Below are positions 19,906 through 28,681 of a DNA stretch of 64,000 bases, piece after piece. A model generated the notes under the pieces. The model had not been told where the DNA came from. It searched no databases and saw only the letters and a list, made by a program, of their open reading frames with translations. Positions within the stretch are counted from its first letter, which is position 1; each line of letters opens with the position of its first letter. The position numbers and the translations under genes are program-made. This DNA comes from Maribacter halichondriae (lineage in GTDB: Bacteria; Bacteroidota; Bacteroidia; Flavobacteriales; Flavobacteriaceae), in NCBI RefSeq assembly GCF_027474825.1, contig NZ_CP107030.1, forward strand, positions 868,001-932,000, written 5' to 3'.

Positions 19906-20808
19906 TTAAAAGTATCCTTGTTGTTTTCTTTTTTCCATGGCCGCTTCTGAACGCTTATCATCGATTCGCGCACCTCTTTCGGAAATTGTGGAATCGCGTA
20001 TTTCTTGAACCACGGATTCGATATCCGTGGCCTCGGAAAACACTGCCGCGGTACAGCTCATATCGCCTACGGTTCTAAATCGGACCATTCTTTCCAAAAC
20101 TTCTTCATCTTCTTCTTGAAAGACATAGTCAGAATGTGACCAAATTAGCCCATCCCTTAAAAACACTTTTCGCTTGTGAGCAAAATAGATGGACGGGATT
20201 TCAATATTTTCTTTTTCGATAAAGGACCAAACATCTAACTCGGTCCAATTCGATATTGGAAAAACGCGGACGTTCTGCCCCAATTCGATTTGACCGTTCA
20301 ACATATCAAAGAGTTCAGGACGTTGATTTCTTTCGTCCCATTGACCGAAATCATCGCGTACCGAAAAAATGCGTTCCTTGGCGCGGGCTTTTTCCTCATC
20401 TCGCCTTGCTCCACCGATACAGGCATCGAATTTGAATTCTTCGATGGCATCTAAAAGTGTTGTGGTTTGAAGGGAATTTCTGCTCGAATATTTCCCGGAT
20501 TCTTCCTTTACTTTTCCTTGGTCGATGGAATCTTGAACATTTCGAACGATTAGTTCGAGACCTAGTTCCTCAACCAATCTATCACGGAATTCAATAGTTT
20601 CCGGAAAATTATGCCCTGTATCGATATGCATTAAAGGAAACGGAATCTTGGCCGGCCAAAAGGCTTTTTGCGCCAATCGAACCAGCGTGATGGAATCCTT
20701 TCCTCCGGAAAACAACAGAACCGGTTTTTCAAACTGAGCGGCCACTTCCCGAAAGATGTAGATGGCTTCATTTTCTAATGCATTTATGTGTGCAGTACTG
20801 CTATTCAT
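19906..20808 (-). CDS. cysD: Sulfate adenylyltransferase subunit 2
   Basis: The 300-residue protein is a PP-loop ATP pyrophosphatase with LLFSGGKDSITLVRLA, HIDTGHNFPETIEFRD, CIGGARRDEEKARAKERIFS and FPISNWTELDVW. It forms APS from ATP and sulfate with CysN. It starts 12 bases after the end of cysH, which points to co-translation in one operon. Confidence 0.96.
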   Translation of the reverse strand: MNSSTAHINALENEAIYIFREVAAQFEKPVLLFSGGKDSITLVRLAQKAFWPAKIPFPLMHIDTGHNFPETIEFRDRLVEELGLELIVRNVQDSIDQGKVKEESGKYSSRNSLQTTTLLDAIEEFKFDACIGGARRDEEKARAKERIFSVRDDFGQWDERNQRPELFDMLNGQIELGQNVRVFPISNWTELDVWSFIEKENIEIPSIYFAHKRKVFLRDGLIWSHSDYVFQEEDEEVLERMVRFRTVGDMSCTAAVFSEATDIESVVQEIRDSTISERGARIDDKRSEAAMEKRKQQGYF

Positions 20809-20820
20809 TTGAATTACGTT

Positions 20821-21444
20821 TTATGAGTGTAAACCACATTCCCGATTTTCCAGTACTTTGGTTGGGTCGAAATAGGTATGTTCGTTGGGTAGATTTCGTT
20901 CCCGTAAATAGGCATCCAGTTGGGTGTCTGACCAATGATAAAATGGACTTACCTTTAAAACCCCGTCCTTGCTCAGACTCAAAATATCCAATGAATCACG
21001 CAAAGCCGTTTGTCCCTTTCTAAGGTTCGTAAACCAAACATCAGGTTTATGTGCATCCATTGCTCTTCTGAAAGGCTCTAATTTCACCTGTTCCGTAAAC
21101 TCGACATGTCTAGGGTCGTCAATCTGTGGAATACCCATGATGGTATCGCGATATGCGGTCGTTTGCTTGGGCACATACAGGTGAATATTTAATTGCAACC
21201 GTTGAATCAAATCATCGGCATGTTTGTAGGTATTCGGAGTATTATACCCTGTATCACACCAAATCACCGAAATGTCTTTTTTCCCTTCGACGACGGCATT
21301 AAGTATCGCTACTTCATATGGACGAAAATTGGTCGTGACCACCGGATCTCCCGCACGTTTGATAGCCCAAGAAATGATTTCTTCGGGTGGAATACCCTTA
21401 AATTGAATGTTCAGCTTTGTAATTTGTTCTTGTGTAAAGGCCAT
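20821..21444 (-). CDS. cysH: Phosphoadenylyl/adenylyl-sulfate reductase
   Basis: The 207-residue protein has the PP-loop-like fold of CysH: DPVVTTNFRPYEVAILN, VIWCDTGYNTPNTY, WFTNLRKGQTALRDSLDI, LKVSPFYHWSD and the C-terminal catalytic RECGLHS. Only the catalytic Cys and one other (WCDTG) are present; the cysteine pairs that bind [4Fe-4S] in most APS reductases are absent, which points to a PAPS-type enzyme using thioredoxin or glutaredoxin. No APS kinase gene is seen in the window, so the substrate remains open. First enzyme gene of the cys operon after DUF2061. Confidence 0.9.
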   Translation of the reverse strand: MAFTQEQITKLNIQFKGIPPEEIISWAIKRAGDPVVTTNFRPYEVAILNAVVEGKKDISVIWCDTGYNTPNTYKHADDLIQRLQLNIHLYVPKQTTAYRDTIMGIPQIDDPRHVEFTEQVKLEPFRRAMDAHKPDVWFTNLRKGQTALRDSLDILSLSKDGVLKVSPFYHWSDTQLDAYLRERNLPNEHTYFDPTKVLENRECGLHS

Positions 21445-21453
21445 AGTACTCTG

Positions 21454-21717
21454 TTATTTTCCCCAGTTTATTCTATTCCACAATCGCTCGTGAAAGAAGT
21501 AAAGGAACATCTTGGTTATGAAATCTATCGATGCAATAGAGGCCGCTATAGCTACCTTGCCTGTAAGCAGATAGGATATCAATAAGGTATCCAAAGTGCC
21601 GATAACCCTCCAACTTACCGCTTTGGCCACACTGCGCATGGGTCGCTCTGATTTCTTATCGGAAACATATCGCGTCTTAATCTCTTTTTTGCTTAAAACA
21701 AACTGATCTACAATCAT
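21454..21717 (-). CDS. DUF2061 small membrane protein
   Basis: The 87-residue protein has two hydrophobic stretches (VIGTLDTLLISYLLTG and VAIAASIASIDFITKMFLYF) and ends HERLWNRINWG, the DUF2061 hallmark. It is probably an inner-membrane protein of unknown role. Its gene ends 9 bases before cysH; DUF2061 genes are often found with sulfate assimilation genes in Bacteroidota. It is the first gene after the operator/promoter region at 21732-21839. Confidence 0.85.
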   Translation of the reverse strand: MIVDQFVLSKKEIKTRYVSDKKSERPMRSVAKAVSWRVIGTLDTLLISYLLTGKVAIAASIASIDFITKMFLYFFHERLWNRINWGK

Positions 21718-21731
21718 GAACTCAACTTAAT

Positions 21732-21758
21732 CTAATTATCCTATCTATTTAATAGAGT
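21732..21758. promoter_or_regulatory. Putative operator copy 1 in front of the cys operon
   Basis: The sequence TAATTATCCTATCTATTTAA followed by TAGAGTG includes the palindrome CTATTTAATAG. A near-identical copy lies about 80 bases upstream. It sits just downstream of a -7 box, overlapping the expected transcription start, which suits a repressor such as the adjacent Rrf2 protein. Confidence 0.55.
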
Positions 21759-21761
21759 GAA

Positions 21762-21769
21762 CAAACATA
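21762..21769 (-). promoter_or_regulatory. -7 promoter box of the cys operon
   Basis: TATGTTTG on the minus strand matches the Bacteroidota -7 consensus TAnnTTTG, 45 bases before the DUF2061 start and between the two repeated operator motifs. No clear -33 TTG at standard spacing was found. Confidence 0.5.
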
Positions 21770-21811
21770 TAACAAAATTATTGTTTCGGAATACTGTTTT
21801 AGGATAAATTT

Positions 21812-21839
21812 ATAATTATCCTATAGATTTAATAGATTA
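21812..21839. promoter_or_regulatory. Putative operator copy 2 in front of the cys operon
   Basis: TAATTATCCTATAGATTTAA followed by TAGATTA repeats copy 1 with few mismatches, on the same strand and in the same orientation. Confidence 0.55.
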
Positions 21840-21947
21840 TTAAAATTTTGAATGATAAATTAATGTTTATTCATGAATGTTTTGAAAATAGAAGAAGATT
21901 GAAAAGATTTCCTTCTGCTGGCCTTCAGGATTCAAAGGAGTAAAAAA

Positions 21948-22358
21948 TCAGATGACCAGATCAGCGAGGGTATTGTTTCGGTACACCGCTAGATTGGCAT
22001 CCCTGACTTTTAGCATCAACTTATTGACGGAACACGTATTTTCATCGGGGCAGTCATCGCATTTTTCGTAAAAATTCAAACTGACGCAGGGCACCATGGC
22101 AATTGGGCCTTCCAAAATTCGCATCACATCGGTCATCAAGATTTCATTGGCATTCTTAATCAGGTAGTAGCCCCCACCCTTTCCTTTTTTTGAACCTAGG
22201 AATCCGGTTTTTCTTAATGACAATAGAATGCTTTCCAAAAACTTTTGTGAAATGTTCTCATGCTTTGCAATTTCGGCAATCTGAACCGGAGTGTTATCTT
22301 TTTGTGAAGCCAAATAGGTCAAGGCCTTCAAGCCGTATTTTGTCTTTTTGGAGAGCAT
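21948..22358 (-). CDS. Rrf2 family transcriptional regulator
   Basis: The 136-residue protein has the Rrf2 winged helix (KTKYGLKALTYLASQKDNTP, QIAEIAKHENISQKFLESIL, KKGKGGGYYL) and four cysteines in the C-terminal half (PCVSL, KCDDC, TCSVN) that could bind an Fe-S cluster or sense sulfur status. It lies between the cys operon and metZ on the same strand. By analogy with CymR/IscR it may control sulfur assimilation, with the repeated motifs at 21732 and 21812 as candidate sites; this is inference. Confidence 0.9.
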   Translation of the reverse strand: MLSKKTKYGLKALTYLASQKDNTPVQIAEIAKHENISQKFLESILLSLRKTGFLGSKKGKGGGYYLIKNANEILMTDVMRILEGPIAMVPCVSLNFYEKCDDCPDENTCSVNKLMLKVRDANLAVYRNNTLADLVI

Positions 22359-22411
22359 GTTGCTAAGATAATGAAAAAGCGTGGGCGGTATACAATTGGT
22401 AATAAGTGGAA

Positions 22412-23575
22412 TTAACCCAACGCCTGCCGAATATCCCCAATAATATCATCGATATGCTCCAACCCAACTGAAACACGGACCATACCATCGGTAACACCCG
22501 TTTCGGCTCTTTCTTCGACTGTCAACTTGCTATGCGTAGTTGAAGCAGGGTGCGTTACAATACTTCGCGAATCGCCCAAATTTGCGGAAAGGGATAACAT
22601 TTTTATGGAATCGAAGAATTTTTGTCCGGCTTCAATTCCACCTTTGATTTCAAAGGCAACCACACAGCCTCCGGCCTTCATCTGTTTTTTGGCTATATCA
22701 TATTTGGGATGTGATTGCAAAAATGGATATCTGACCCAATTCACTTTTTCATGACCTTCCAAAAATTCCGCAAGTTTTAACGCATTTTCGCAATGACGGT
22801 CTACACGAATAGCCAAAGTCTCCAAGCTTTTTGATAGGACCCAGGCATTGAATGGAGATAGCGAAGGGCCCGAAATTCTTGAAAATCTATAAATTTTGTC
22901 GATAAGAACTGCATTGCCTACTGTCATTCCGGCTAAAACCCGTCCTTGCCCGTCCATTAATTTGGTTCCGGAATGAATGACCAAGTCGGCACCGAATTTT
23001 AAGGGTTGTTGCAGATATGGGGAAGCGAAGCAGTTGTCCACAATATAAATGAGATTGTGCTTCTTGGCAATTGCGCCAAGTACTTCCAAATCCACAACAT
23101 CTACCCCGGGATTTGTGGGCGATTCCGCAAAAATTATTTTTGTGTTCGCCTGAATACGATTTTCAACGGTATCAAGTTCATCTATCTTGAAATAGGTATG
23201 CGAAATATTCCATTTTGGGAAAATATTGTTGAACAACGAATGGGTGGAGCCAAAGATATTTCGAGCCGAAAGAATATGATCCCCACTGTCAAGCAATGCT
23301 GCAAAAGTCGAAAACACGGCCGCCATACCAGAAGCAAAGGCAAAACCGGCCTCGGCTCCTTCCATTTGGCATACTTTTTCAATAAACTCCGATGAATTCG
23401 GATTGGAATATCGTGAATAGACATTTCGGTCTTTTTCTTCGGCAAAGGATGCACGCATATCCTCGGCATCCTCGAAGACAAAACTTGAGGTCAGGTACAT
23501 GGGTACTGAATGCTCCAGATTTTCTGTTCGTTTGAGTTGCGTTCGTATGGCGTTGGTTTCAAATTGCTTTTTCAT
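22412..23575 (-). CDS. metZ: O-succinylhomoserine sulfhydrylase-type PLP enzyme
   Basis: A Cys/Met-metabolism PLP enzyme of about 387 residues with YSRYSNPNSSEFIEKV, FASGMAAVFSTF, the Schiff-base lysine in IHSGTKLMDGQG and NLGDSRSIVTHPASTTHS. ATG at 23575 (MKKQFETNAIRTQ) is preferred over ATG 23587, which lies in a dispersed repeat. The enzyme makes homocysteine from an activated homoserine and sulfide. A second related enzyme (metY) is encoded upstream, so specificity for succinyl versus acetyl ester is uncertain. Confidence 0.9.
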   Translation of the reverse strand: MKKQFETNAIRTQLKRTENLEHSVPMYLTSSFVFEDAEDMRASFAEEKDRNVYSRYSNPNSSEFIEKVCQMEGAEAGFAFASGMAAVFSTFAALLDSGDHILSARNIFGSTHSLFNNIFPKWNISHTYFKIDELDTVENRIQANTKIIFAESPTNPGVDVVDLEVLGAIAKKHNLIYIVDNCFASPYLQQPLKFGADLVIHSGTKLMDGQGRVLAGMTVGNAVLIDKIYRFSRISGPSLSPFNAWVLSKSLETLAIRVDRHCENALKLAEFLEGHEKVNWVRYPFLQSHPKYDIAKKQMKAGGCVVAFEIKGGIEAGQKFFDSIKMLSLSANLGDSRSIVTHPASTTHSKLTVEERAETGVTDGMVRVSVGLEHIDDIIGDIRQALG

Positions 23576-23582
23576 ATTTATC

Positions 23583-23612
23583 GTCATTCCCGTGAAGGCA
23601 GGAATTTTTTAA
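23583..23612. repeat. CGTCATTCCCG..GGAAT dispersed repeat
   Basis: CGTCATTCCCGTGAAGGCAG followed by GAAT matches, in inverse orientation, the copy at 28551-28580. A C-rich/G-rich unit (CCCCCTTACTCCCCCTTCAA..GGGGGAA) follows at about 23673-23702. Confidence 0.65.
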
Positions 23613-23736
23613 AACTTTCTTAATTCTAAAAACTTTCTTTTGTTTTCTGGGGAGTCTGAGTGTTCCTAAAACATCCCCCTTACTCCCCCTTCAAAGGGGG
23701 AATTTCTTTATTCAAATTTCGTACTTCGTACCTCGA

Positions 23737-26700
23737 CTATCCTTTTTCAGCTATCCGCAAAATATCACCAAAAACACCTCTAGCAGTTACTGCGGCACCG
23801 GCGCCGGCACCCTGAATGACCAACGGGTGTTCTCCATACGATTCCGTGTAAATTTCGATAATCGAGTCGGAACCCTTTACTTGGCCAAGAGCACTTTCTT
23901 TGGTTACGGATATTAACTTTACATCCAAAATACCCTTTTCTTTTTGAAGGTTTCCGTGTAAATCACCTACATATCGTAATACGTGACCCGGTTTTTGATT
24001 CTTTTTGATCTCGTTGAATTTATCGTCCAAGGCATCCAAGTTCCTCAAGAAAAAATCGACTTCCCCTTTTTGCAATGCCGCCGGAATCAGATTTTGGATG
24101 TTGATATCCGAAAACTCGTTTCTTAAATCGAGCTCTCTGGCTAGTATCAAAAGTTTTCTTCCCACATCGTTACCTGAAAGGTCTTCACGCGGGTCGGGTT
24201 CGGTAAAGCCTTTTTGCATCGCATCTTTTAGAATGGATGAAAAAGGTGCACCTACTTCCGAAAACGTATTGAATATATAGCTCAAACTTCCTGAAAATAC
24301 TCCCTTGATTCTTGTTATGTTCTCACCGGAAAGATGCAACAATTTAATGGTATCGATCAAGGGCAGACCTGCCCCCACATTCGTTTCATACAAATATTGC
24401 TTTTGACCTTTTGACAACTCTTCGCGCAACAATTGATAATAATCAAACCCCAATGTATTGGCTATTTTATTCGATGATACCAAGTCAAAACCGTTTTCGA
24501 CGAACTCAAAATAGTTCGCAACAAAATCCTTGCTGGCCGTATTATCGACCACGATCAAATTTTCAAGATGATTTGATTTGGCAAAGGCAAAAACATCCTG
24601 CACTTTATAATCCCTTCCTTTTTCTTGAATCGACGATTTCCATGTTTTAGGAAGGCCCTCTTTCAAAAGAAGTAATTTTTTAGAATTGGCAACAGCAAAA
24701 ACATTCAAATCAATTCCTTTTCTTTTTTCAATAGTTTTTGAGGATTTTAAAATCTGGTCGATCAATGTTCCACCTACATTGCCATGACCAAATATGGCCA
24801 CATTGACCTTTTTGCTGATGCCAAAAATCTGGCCGTGCATGACATTGAGCGCTTTTTTGAGATCCGATTTCTTGACCACCAAACTTACGTTCTTTCCTGT
24901 AATGGTATTGTTGAACAACAACGGAACGATTTGATTTTTAATGAGCGCATTGTACGGTTTATGAAAAGAACTCAAATCTTGGCCTACAATCGAAATGACA
25001 GAAACTTGATCTACCACGGTAATCGTATTGATATCCTTGGCGTAGAAATCGCTACTGAATTCATGCTGCAACGCTTTCTTTGCCTGTTGTGCTTTGTTCG
25101 CATTGACCACCAATCCGATTCCTCTTTCTGATGATCCTTGGGAAATAATACTCACACTGATATTGTTCTCACCCAAGGCTCTAAAGATCCTGGCATCAAC
25201 GCCGACTTTTCCAAGCAATCCCCTTCCTTCTAAATTGATCAAGGAAACATTTTCGATGACCGACAACGATTTAATTCCTTCTTTATTGGTCTTTGCACTG
25301 ATCAAAGTACCCTCATTTTCCCTTCGGAATGTATTAAGAATGCGAAGTGGAATATTTTTTTCTATCAGGGGAATAATGGTCTTCGCATGTAAAATGTTAG
25401 CCCCAAAACTGGCCAGCTCGTTCGCCTCGGCATACGAAAGTTCAGAAATGCGCTTCGCCTCATCCACAAAATCAGGATTTGCGGTAAAAATTCCATCAAC
25501 ATGGGTGTAGTTCTGCAACTCTTCGGCATCCAAAAAGTTGGCAATCAATGCCGCGGAATAATTGCTTCCGTTTCTTCCCAAGGTTGTTGTCTCATCGTTT
25601 TCGGTCGACGCTATAAACCCTGTAATAACGGGTACGGCATCGGTATCCAACTTGGCAAACTCCCGCAATACATTCTCCTTGGAAATAGCTTCCAAAACAT
25701 GGGCATCCCCAAAATTATCATCCGTTTTAATGAGTTTTCTTGAATCGACAAAAACCGCTTTGATACCTTTTCCGATAAGTAATTTGGTGACTAACATGCC
25801 CGAAATCAATTCCCCATAGGCCAAAACTTGATCCTTGATTTTCTTGCTATAATCCCCTAAGAAAGAAACACCTTCGAACAATTTGAAGAGATTAGCATAC
25901 TCTTCGGAAAGACTGACATTTTTATAGGTATGGCTTTGGTATTTCTCAAAGGCTTCGAAGTCTTGCGAAAAATCTTCTCCATTCGCAGCTTTGTCCAAAA
26001 TGATTTCCAGTTGGTCCGTTGCTTTTTCACGGGCGGAAAGTACTACCGCTATATTTTCCCCATTATCAACTTTTGCCTTCACGATTTCGAGCACACTACC
26101 TAGTCCTTCACCATTGCTCAGTGATTTTCCACCAAATTTTAAGACCTTTATTTTTTGGGATTTTCCGTTTTGATTGAAAATACCATCCAACAGTTTCTGC
26201 ATTTGCTCGAACTCGATCAAAAAAGCATCGTGCCCATGCAGCGATTGTACCTCACCATAGGTCACATTACTATTGGCCTGGGCCAATTGCCTAAAAGTTT
26301 CTTTATTCTCCTTGGCCGTAAAAAACAGGTCCGAGTCTACTCCTACAATGTGAATGTTCGTATCACTATTTTGCAAGTCAATAAATGGCTGTTCCCCATT
26401 TCGAGTGATGTCAATGGTCTTCAGTAACTGGTTCATCAGTTTATAAGCATATAACTGGAAACGTTCCTGAAGTTTTTCGCCATGGTGCATCAGCCAACTT
26501 TCTACATTGAAGACCTGTAATTCTTCATTGGTGCTACGCTTGAAACGTTCCTTGAAAGATTCTGGTGTGCGATAACAAAGCATAGCATGCATTCTAGCAT
26601 CATGTACAGGCTGTTTGGAGTTTACCAAAAACTGTTCTTGAATCTGGCAGTTGGCTATCAACCAATCGGTAGATTTCCAATCCGACGCCACGGGAATCAG

Positions 26701-27123
26701 ATGCTCCGTAATTTTCGGATTCAGTGCCGCCATTTCCCAAGCGATACCCCCGCCTAGCGAACCTCCTATAATGGCGAAGAGTTTTTTTATTTCAATTTGA
26801 TCCAGTCCCAAGAGAAACATCTTCGCCACGTCTCCTGCGACGAAATCCTTGTAATTATCGATTACAAATCCGTCATGACCGTTTCCGGGAATGTTAAAGG
26901 AAAGTATGGTGTATTTGTTCGTATCGATACACTTTCCTTCGCCGATAAGTGCTGCCCACCAGCCGTCATCTCCAGTTACGTTTGAGTTTCCGGTAAGGGC
27001 ATGGTTGACCAAAACAATTGGGGCCGAATGAAGTTCTTTTCCAAATAATTGATAGGAAAGTTCAATGTCTTGGGAGACTCCGCTGAGGGTGGTGTAGTTT
27101 TTTAAATGTAAGTGGTTGAGCAT
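23737..27123 (-). CDS. thrA: Three-domain fusion: MetX-like acyltransferase, aspartokinase, homoserine dehydrogenase
   Basis: A single 1128-residue frame. Residues 1-320 are an alpha/beta hydrolase of the homoserine acyltransferase type, with nucleophile GGSLGG (Ser122), late Asp in VGVDSDLFF and His in SLHGHDAFL. Residues about 325-770 are an aspartokinase (VLKFGGKSLSNGEG, TTLGRNGSNYSAAL) with ACT domains (ISIVGQDLSS). Residues about 775-1128 are homoserine dehydrogenase (NVAIFGHGNVGGTL, NVGAGLPLIDTI, EPDPREDLSGNDV). Together it would phosphorylate aspartate, reduce the semialdehyde to homoserine and acylate homoserine for MetY/MetZ. Known in Flavobacteriia but rare elsewhere. It lies between metY and metZ, presumably under the metY SAM-I riboswitch. 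Confidence 0.93.
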   Translation of the reverse strand: MLNHLHLKNYTTLSGVSQDIELSYQLFGKELHSAPIVLVNHALTGNSNVTGDDGWWAALIGEGKCIDTNKYTILSFNIPGNGHDGFVIDNYKDFVAGDVAKMFLLGLDQIEIKKLFAIIGGSLGGGIAWEMAALNPKITEHLIPVASDWKSTDWLIANCQIQEQFLVNSKQPVHDARMHAMLCYRTPESFKERFKRSTNEELQVFNVESWLMHHGEKLQERFQLYAYKLMNQLLKTIDITRNGEQPFIDLQNSDTNIHIVGVDSDLFFTAKENKETFRQLAQANSNVTYGEVQSLHGHDAFLIEFEQMQKLLDGIFNQNGKSQKIKVLKFGGKSLSNGEGLGSVLEIVKAKVDNGENIAVVLSAREKATDQLEIILDKAANGEDFSQDFEAFEKYQSHTYKNVSLSEEYANLFKLFEGVSFLGDYSKKIKDQVLAYGELISGMLVTKLLIGKGIKAVFVDSRKLIKTDDNFGDAHVLEAISKENVLREFAKLDTDAVPVITGFIASTENDETTTLGRNGSNYSAALIANFLDAEELQNYTHVDGIFTANPDFVDEAKRISELSYAEANELASFGANILHAKTIIPLIEKNIPLRILNTFRRENEGTLISAKTNKEGIKSLSVIENVSLINLEGRGLLGKVGVDARIFRALGENNISVSIISQGSSERGIGLVVNANKAQQAKKALQHEFSSDFYAKDINTITVVDQVSVISIVGQDLSSFHKPYNALIKNQIVPLLFNNTITGKNVSLVVKKSDLKKALNVMHGQIFGISKKVNVAIFGHGNVGGTLIDQILKSSKTIEKRKGIDLNVFAVANSKKLLLLKEGLPKTWKSSIQEKGRDYKVQDVFAFAKSNHLENLIVVDNTASKDFVANYFEFVENGFDLVSSNKIANTLGFDYYQLLREELSKGQKQYLYETNVGAGLPLIDTIKLLHLSGENITRIKGVFSGSLSYIFNTFSEVGAPFSSILKDAMQKGFTEPDPREDLSGNDVGRKLLILARELDLRNEFSDINIQNLIPAALQKGEVDFFLRNLDALDDKFNEIKKNQKPGHVLRYVGDLHGNLQKEKGILDVKLISVTKESALGQVKGSDSIIEIYTESYGEHPLVIQGAGAGAAVTARGVFGDILRIAEKG

Positions 27124-27144
27124 ATAAAATATATGGTGATAGAA

Positions 27145-27201
27145 CTGTCTGTTCGAGCGCAGTCGAGAACTAAACCATCTCGACTGCGCTCGATGTGACA
27201 G
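27145..27201. repeat. Inverted palindromic repeat between metY and the fused gene
   Basis: Two arms (27145-27168 and 27178-27201), each containing TCGAGCGCAGTCGAGA or its complement, flank a nine-base centre and would form a strong hairpin. The same core occurs inside the serine hydrolase gene at 5525-5550. Confidence 0.85.
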
Positions 27202-27209
27202 CAGATTTT

Positions 27210-28502
27210 TTAAGCCAATACAGATTTATCGATTGTTGCAAACGCAACTTCCAAATCGGACTTCAAATCGTCCAAGTTTTCAAGTCCGACAGACAAACGA
27301 ATCAAATCTTTGGTAACCCCGGTCGACTCTTGTGCCGCATCATCCAATTGTTGGTGTGTGGTACTTGCCGGATGAATAATCAAAGATTTAGTATCCCCGA
27401 TATTGGCCAATAACGAGAACAATTTGGTGTTATCCGCTATCTTCTTAGCGGACTCAAAACCACCTTTTACACCAAAAGTTACGATACTACTCTGTCCTTT
27501 TGGAAGATAGGCCTCCGCTTGGGCAAAATACTTGCTCGTTTTCAGACCAGGATAGTTGACCCATGCCACCTCATCACGCTCTTGCAACCACTTTGCAAAG
27601 GCAAGGGCATTTTCACTATGCTTTTTCATTCTTATCTCCAAAGTCTCCAAACCTTGAATGATCTGAAACGCATTGAAAGGACTCAAAGCCGCACCAAAAT
27701 CACGTAATCCCTCAATTCGTGCTTTTATGATAAAGGCAATCGGTCCGACCGCATCGTGATATACTAATCCATGATAACCGGCAGATGGCTCTGTGAACTC
27801 AGGGAAATTTCCGTTGGCCCAATCAAAGTTTCCTGCATCGATAATAGCACCACCTAAAGCCGTCCCATTACCATTGATATATTTTGTCAACGAATGTATT
27901 ACGATGTTGGCACCATGTTCGATAGGATTCAATAAAGCCGGTGTTGCGACCGTATTATCAACTATGAATGGAATCTTGGCACTTTTTGCTTCCGAAGAAA
28001 TTGCTTTTAAGTCCAATACGTCTAATTTGGGATTCCCAAGGGATTCCACAAAAATGGCCCGTGTGTTTTCTTTTACCGCCTTTCCAAAATTGGTCGGGTC
28101 TTCGGGGTCTACAAAAGTTGTGGTAATTCCAAGTCTGGGAAGCGTAACGCTTAAAAGATTATAGGTGCCACCATATAAACTGTTGGACGCTACAATATGA
28201 TCCCCGCTTTTTAACAAAACCATGAGCGTAGTAGCTATGGCAGCGGTGCCCGAGGCAGTTACCAAAGCGGCGACACCACCTTCCAAGGCGGCCAATCGTT
28301 GCTCCAAAATATCGTTTGTGGGATTATTTATTCGAGTGTAAATGTTACCGAATTCCGCCAAACCAAAAAGATTGGCCGCGTGGTCAGAGTTATTGAAAAC
28401 ATAGGCTGTGCTTTGATAAATAGGTACGGCACGAGTACCTCCGTTTACGGTAACGTCATGTCCTGCATGCAAGGCATTCGTTGAAAATTTGTGTTCACTC
28501 AT
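27210..28502 (-). CDS. metY: O-acetylhomoserine sulfhydrylase
   Basis: The 430-residue PLP enzyme has YTRINNPTNDILEQRLAALE, TASGTAAIATTLM, the lysine motif IHSLTKYINGNG and NIGDTKSLIIHPASTTHQQL. The extra loop around VYHDAVGPIAFIIKARIEGL is characteristic of O-acetylhomoserine aminocarboxypropyltransferase. It combines O-acetylhomoserine with sulfide to give homocysteine. It is the first gene behind the SAM-I riboswitch at 28682 and probably leads a metY-fusion-metZ transcription unit. Confidence 0.94.
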   Translation of the reverse strand: MSEHKFSTNALHAGHDVTVNGGTRAVPIYQSTAYVFNNSDHAANLFGLAEFGNIYTRINNPTNDILEQRLAALEGGVAALVTASGTAAIATTLMVLLKSGDHIVASNSLYGGTYNLLSVTLPRLGITTTFVDPEDPTNFGKAVKENTRAIFVESLGNPKLDVLDLKAISSEAKSAKIPFIVDNTVATPALLNPIEHGANIVIHSLTKYINGNGTALGGAIIDAGNFDWANGNFPEFTEPSAGYHGLVYHDAVGPIAFIIKARIEGLRDFGAALSPFNAFQIIQGLETLEIRMKKHSENALAFAKWLQERDEVAWVNYPGLKTSKYFAQAEAYLPKGQSSIVTFGVKGGFESAKKIADNTKLFSLLANIGDTKSLIIHPASTTHQQLDDAAQESTGVTKDLIRLSVGLENLDDLKSDLEVAFATIDKSVLA

Positions 28503-28550
28503 GATTTAAGGTTTTATGCATCCAAATATTATTTGGAATACTGGTTTCTA

Positions 28551-28582
28551 ATAGATTCCCGCCTTTGCGGGAATGACAAAAA
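28551..28582. repeat. Dispersed palindrome ATTCCCGCCTTTGCGGGAAT
   Basis: A near-perfect hairpin followed by GACAAAAAA. It is the inverse of the copy at 23583 and lies in the leader between riboswitch and metY. Confidence 0.8.
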
Positions 28583-28681
28583 AGATTTATTAAAAGCCAA
28601 ACCTCCAGCTGCGGACTGTACAGTCTGGTTAAATCAAAAAGTTATTAAGAAAGCGAAAAATTACCGATGTAATTTAGTTGC

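Noticed and set aside
20940..20990. DSLDILSLSKDG in CysH looked like a translated dispersed repeat
   Set aside because: The position corresponds to a conserved CysH segment (RDSLDI..LSKDGVLKVSP) found in the family, so it is native sequence.
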